Source: Rhodococcus sp. 06-235-1A
Lineage (GTDB): Bacteria; Actinomycetota; Actinomycetes; Mycobacteriales; Mycobacteriaceae
Assembly: GCF_002258785.1 (NCBI RefSeq)
Contig: NZ_NOYI01000021.1
Span: 186,001-250,000, forward strand
Direction: 5' to 3'
DNA length: 64,000 bases
The translations under genes and the position numbers were made by a program. This document shows positions 62,349 to 64,000 of the stretch, piece after piece. The first letter of the stretch is position 1, and the number at the start of each line of letters is the position of its first letter. Under the pieces are notes generated by a model. That model saw only the letters and a program-made list of their open reading frames with translations. It ran no database searches and was not told where the DNA came from.

Positions 62349-62717
62349 CTAGGGCAGCGGCTGCCCGACATCGATCCTGTTGCCGTCGGGGTCGCAGAGT
62401 ACGAAGCCCCGGAGCCCGTACTCGGCGTCGCGCAGGCGTTTGACGATGCGGACGCCTCTGTCGATCAGATGGGTGTACAGGCCTGCGGCGTCGGCGACCA
62501 TCAGGTGCGCCGCATTGTGGTGACCGGCCCGATGGCCGGTCACCGCGGTGAGGTGCAGCTCGGCGTCATCCCGTCGCAGAATGGCAAATCCGGTTGGCGT
62601 GCCGTTGGTGAAGATGACCGCCATACCGAGCATGTCGCGGTAGAACCCGATCGATCGCTGGATGTCGGTGACGGGGATCGTGGCCGCAATGCGTCCGAAC
62701 TTCATGGCCTCGCTCAT
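62349..62717 (-). CDS. VOC-family (glyoxalase/bleomycin-resistance-like) protein
   Basis: 122 aa. Paired beta-alpha-beta-beta-beta modules: FGRIAATIPVTDIQRSIGFY at the N-terminus, ELHLTAVTGH with a possible metal His, HLMVADAAGLYTHLIDRGVR, and YGLRGFVLCDPDGNRIDVGQ with the C-terminal pattern of the superfamily. Members include dioxygenases, isomerases and drug-binding proteins. The CDPDGN ending resembles bleomycin-resistance-like dimers. Substrate unknown. Confidence 0.85.
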   Translation of the reverse strand: MSEAMKFGRIAATIPVTDIQRSIGFYRDMLGMAVIFTNGTPTGFAILRRDDAELHLTAVTGHRAGHHNAAHLMVADAAGLYTHLIDRGVRIVKRLRDAEYGLRGFVLCDPDGNRIDVGQPLP

Positions 62718-62855
62718 GGGCGTGCTCCTTGCACAGAGGTCGGGCGGCGAGGCGGTGCTCGAGCGTCCCTGTCTCCGGGCGCGGTGGCCCCTGACCGAAT
62801 TCTAGGCGATCCGACAGTCGTGTCTACCGCTGATCCGCAACAGTCATGCGTCGAG

Positions 62856-63137
62856 CTAGCCGTTGCCGACGATCACCAGAATGGGCGCGTGTTCGCTGAC
62901 CTTGGTTCCGGCTTGGAAATTGGTTCCGATGACGGTGGCGTCGGGTCGGTCGTAGTTGACGGTGACGTTGGTGAAACCGGCATCCGAGAGTGCTTGCAGA
63001 GCATCCGATTCCGAGCTTCCCGCGACAACAGGGATCGTGGCCCGATCCGGCGCGGCCTGGGCGATGGCGCCGCCACCGAGTGAGAGGGCACCGGCTACGG
63101 CGATCGTGGCAATGGTCTTCTTGAATCCGATACGCAT
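62856..63137 (-). CDS. Small secreted PASTA-domain protein
   Basis: 93 aa from ATG 63137 (GGAGAA upstream). Signal peptide about 1-29 (MRIGFKKTIATIAVAGALSL, cleavage AQA-AP), then a single PASTA domain: ATIPVVAGSSESDALQALSD, AGFTNVTVNYDRPDATVIGT and VSEHAPILVIVGNG. PASTA domains bind peptidoglycan fragments or beta-lactams and usually occur in PknB-type kinases or PBPs; a stand-alone secreted copy has no kinase domain and may act as a soluble ligand or decoy. Confidence 0.82.
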   Translation of the reverse strand: MRIGFKKTIATIAVAGALSLGGGAIAQAAPDRATIPVVAGSSESDALQALSDAGFTNVTVNYDRPDATVIGTNFQAGTKVSEHAPILVIVGNG

Positions 63138-63251
63138 GATGTTCTCCTCGGTGAGGCGGAATCGCTGACGACACGACACTGCTCGCCGATGCTGAGTCGA
63201 GCCTCGGATGTTGCTGTGAACCTGCTGTCAGTGCCGTGACATGCTGATCCG

Positions 63252-63866
63252 ATGCTTCTCGACCTTCTCGGCTACATAGGTATTGCTGTCTTTGCGGCGT
63301 CGGGGGCTTTGGTCGGAGTGCACCGCCGGTTGGATCTGTTCGGGGTCTGCGTCGTCGGAATCACGACGGGTATCGGTGGCGGCATCATCCGTGATCTGCT
63401 GCTCGGCATCCACCCGCCGACGTCGTTGGACACCTGGCCGAACATCACCGTCGGCTTCTTCGCCTCGTTGGTCGTGTTCGTCGCACATCGACAGATGGGC
63501 AAGGTGCGACGCGGCGTTCTCGTGCTCGACGCGTTCGGGATGGGATTGTTCGCGTCGACCGGTGCGACGATCGCGTTGGCCGCCGGCGGGAGCGCCTTGT
63601 CGGGAGCCCTCATCGGCACCACGACGGCGGTGGCAGGCGGCGTGATTCGGGACGTCCTGGTGAACGAAGTGCCCCTGCTGCTGCATCGAGACCTGTATGC
63701 CCTGCCGGCATTGCTCGGCGCGACGACGGTCGTGTTGGCCGACGCTGCGACTCTGCCGGAAAACGTGGGTCTGATCGCGGGAACTGTGCTCGCGACGGGC
63801 TTGCGGCTGCTTGCGCTGTGGCGGAAGTGGAACCTGCCGCTCGCACGGAACATTCCTGTGCTCTAG
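63252..63866 (+). CDS. TRIC-family cation channel (UPF0126)
   Basis: 204 aa, seven membrane segments in two inverted repeats. The paired helix-break motifs are [18 protein letters not shown] and [19 protein letters not shown]-terminal [20 protein letters not shown] is typical. Prokaryotic TRIC-like proteins form trimeric K+-permeable channels. The basic C-terminal helix ([16 protein letters not shown]) ends the protein. Monocistronic, just upstream of mprA on the same strand. Confidence 0.92.
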   Translation: MLLDLLGYIGIAVFAASGALVGVHRRLDLFGVCVVGITTGIGGGIIRDLLLGIHPPTSLDTWPNITVGFFASLVVFVAHRQMGKVRRGVLVLDAFGMGLFASTGATIALAAGGSALSGALIGTTTAVAGGVIRDVLVNEVPLLLHRDLYALPALLGATTVVLADAATLPENVGLIAGTVLATGLRLLALWRKWNLPLARNIPVL

Positions 63867-63881
63867 GCGGAGTAGGTACCC

Positions 63882-63900
63882 CTCTCAGACATATCTCAGT
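63882..63900 (+). promoter_or_regulatory. MprA-box-like direct repeat upstream of mprA
   Basis: Two 8-bp direct repeats separated by 3 bp: CTCTCAGA, cat, ATCTCAGT. This matches the described architecture of the M. tuberculosis MprA box (8-3-8 direct repeat, 19 bp), and it lies 21 bp before the mprA start. Autoregulation is the expected role. Confidence 0.65.
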
Positions 63901-63921
63901 CGACCAGGACAAACTGTACCG

Positions 63922-64000
63922 ATGCGGATATTGGTGGTCGACGACGATCGAGCGGTGCGCGAGTCGCTGCGCAGGTCGCTGACGTTCAACGGGTACACCG
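63922..64000 (+). CDS. mprA: Response regulator MprA, N-terminal fragment
   Basis: Only the first 26 codons are in the window: [20 protein letters not shown] then TFNGYT. This is near-identical to the receiver-domain start of M. tuberculosis MprA, the OmpR-type regulator of envelope stress that controls sigE and persistence genes. The acidic pocket DDD at residues 7-9 is visible. The phosphoacceptor Asp, DNA-binding domain and the expected kinase mprB lie beyond the right edge. Confidence 0.85.
   Translation, partial: MRILVVDDDRAVRESLRRSLTFNGYT

Overview
The window is chromosomal DNA of a high-GC, mycolate-type actinobacterium, most likely Rhodococcus/Rhodococcoides. The strongest evidence is gene order. 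From about 8.2 kb to the right edge it carries, in nearly the same order as the Mycobacterium tuberculosis Rv0944-Rv0981 interval, an Fpg/Nei glycosylase, SDR, pgi, chorismate mutase, uvrD1/pcrA, an M23 peptidase, sucCD, a DUF5336 antigen, perM, purN, purH, a chelatase-like AAA+ ATPase with its VWA partner, a DUF1707 protein and mprA. Lineage-specific blocks are interleaved.

Layout. 0-4.2 kb: a MacB/LolD-type ABC exporter (permease cut by the left edge) and a PucR regulator. 4.6-11.2 kb: a diiron desaturase-like protein, a universal stress protein, a cupin, thyA-folA, a glycosylase, a carboxylesterase and a MOSC protein. 11.3-18.4 kb: a catabolic operon (GntP-type permease, class III CoA-transferase, HMG-CoA-lyase-like enzyme, 2-hydroxyacid dehydrogenase), a convergent IclR regulator and an APC permease. 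18.4-25.3 kb: flavoprotein disulfide reductase, SDR, DUF2630, an acyltransferase-like protein with a crotonase, and a TetR/AidB-like acyl-CoA dehydrogenase pair. 25.3-38.3 kb: a hairpin-bracketed DUF559-type endonuclease gene, pgi, an aldehyde dehydrogenase, chorismate mutase, PcrA/UvrD, M23 peptidase, an unrecognised large membrane protein and sucCD. 38.3-41.1 kb: DUF2200 and a three-gene secreted WxL-like/DUF916-like surface cluster. 41.4-43.8 kb: an sfnB/dszC-like and sfnG flavin monooxygenase pair for organosulfur use. 43.9-53.1 kb: DUF5336, PerM, purN-purH, a broken hairpin-bracketed DUF559 gene, and the AAA+/VWA pair. 53.1-58.1 kb: DUF1707 protein, lipoprotein, AEC transporter, then a Zur-type zinc-starvation locus of cysteine-free ribosomal proteins (bS18, uS14, bL33, bL28, bL31B, bL32) with an MRF-like GTPase homologue. 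58.1-64 kb: VIT-family transporter, Tat-exported phosphatase with a PHO-box-like leader, CorA, VOC protein, PASTA protein, TRIC-family channel and the start of mprA behind an MprA-box-like direct repeat.

The most unusual structure is the pairing of DUF559/Vsr-like endonuclease genes with matched hairpin repeats of 61-62 nt. It occurs twice, at 25.35-26.47 kb (intact gene) and 48.86-49.76 kb (5'-truncated, frameshifted gene). Arms match within a locus but differ between loci. Two solo hairpins with perfect stems (58.05 and 61.17 kb) may be unrelated terminators or unoccupied sites of the same kind. No rRNA, recognisable tRNA, CRISPR array or classical transposase gene was seen.
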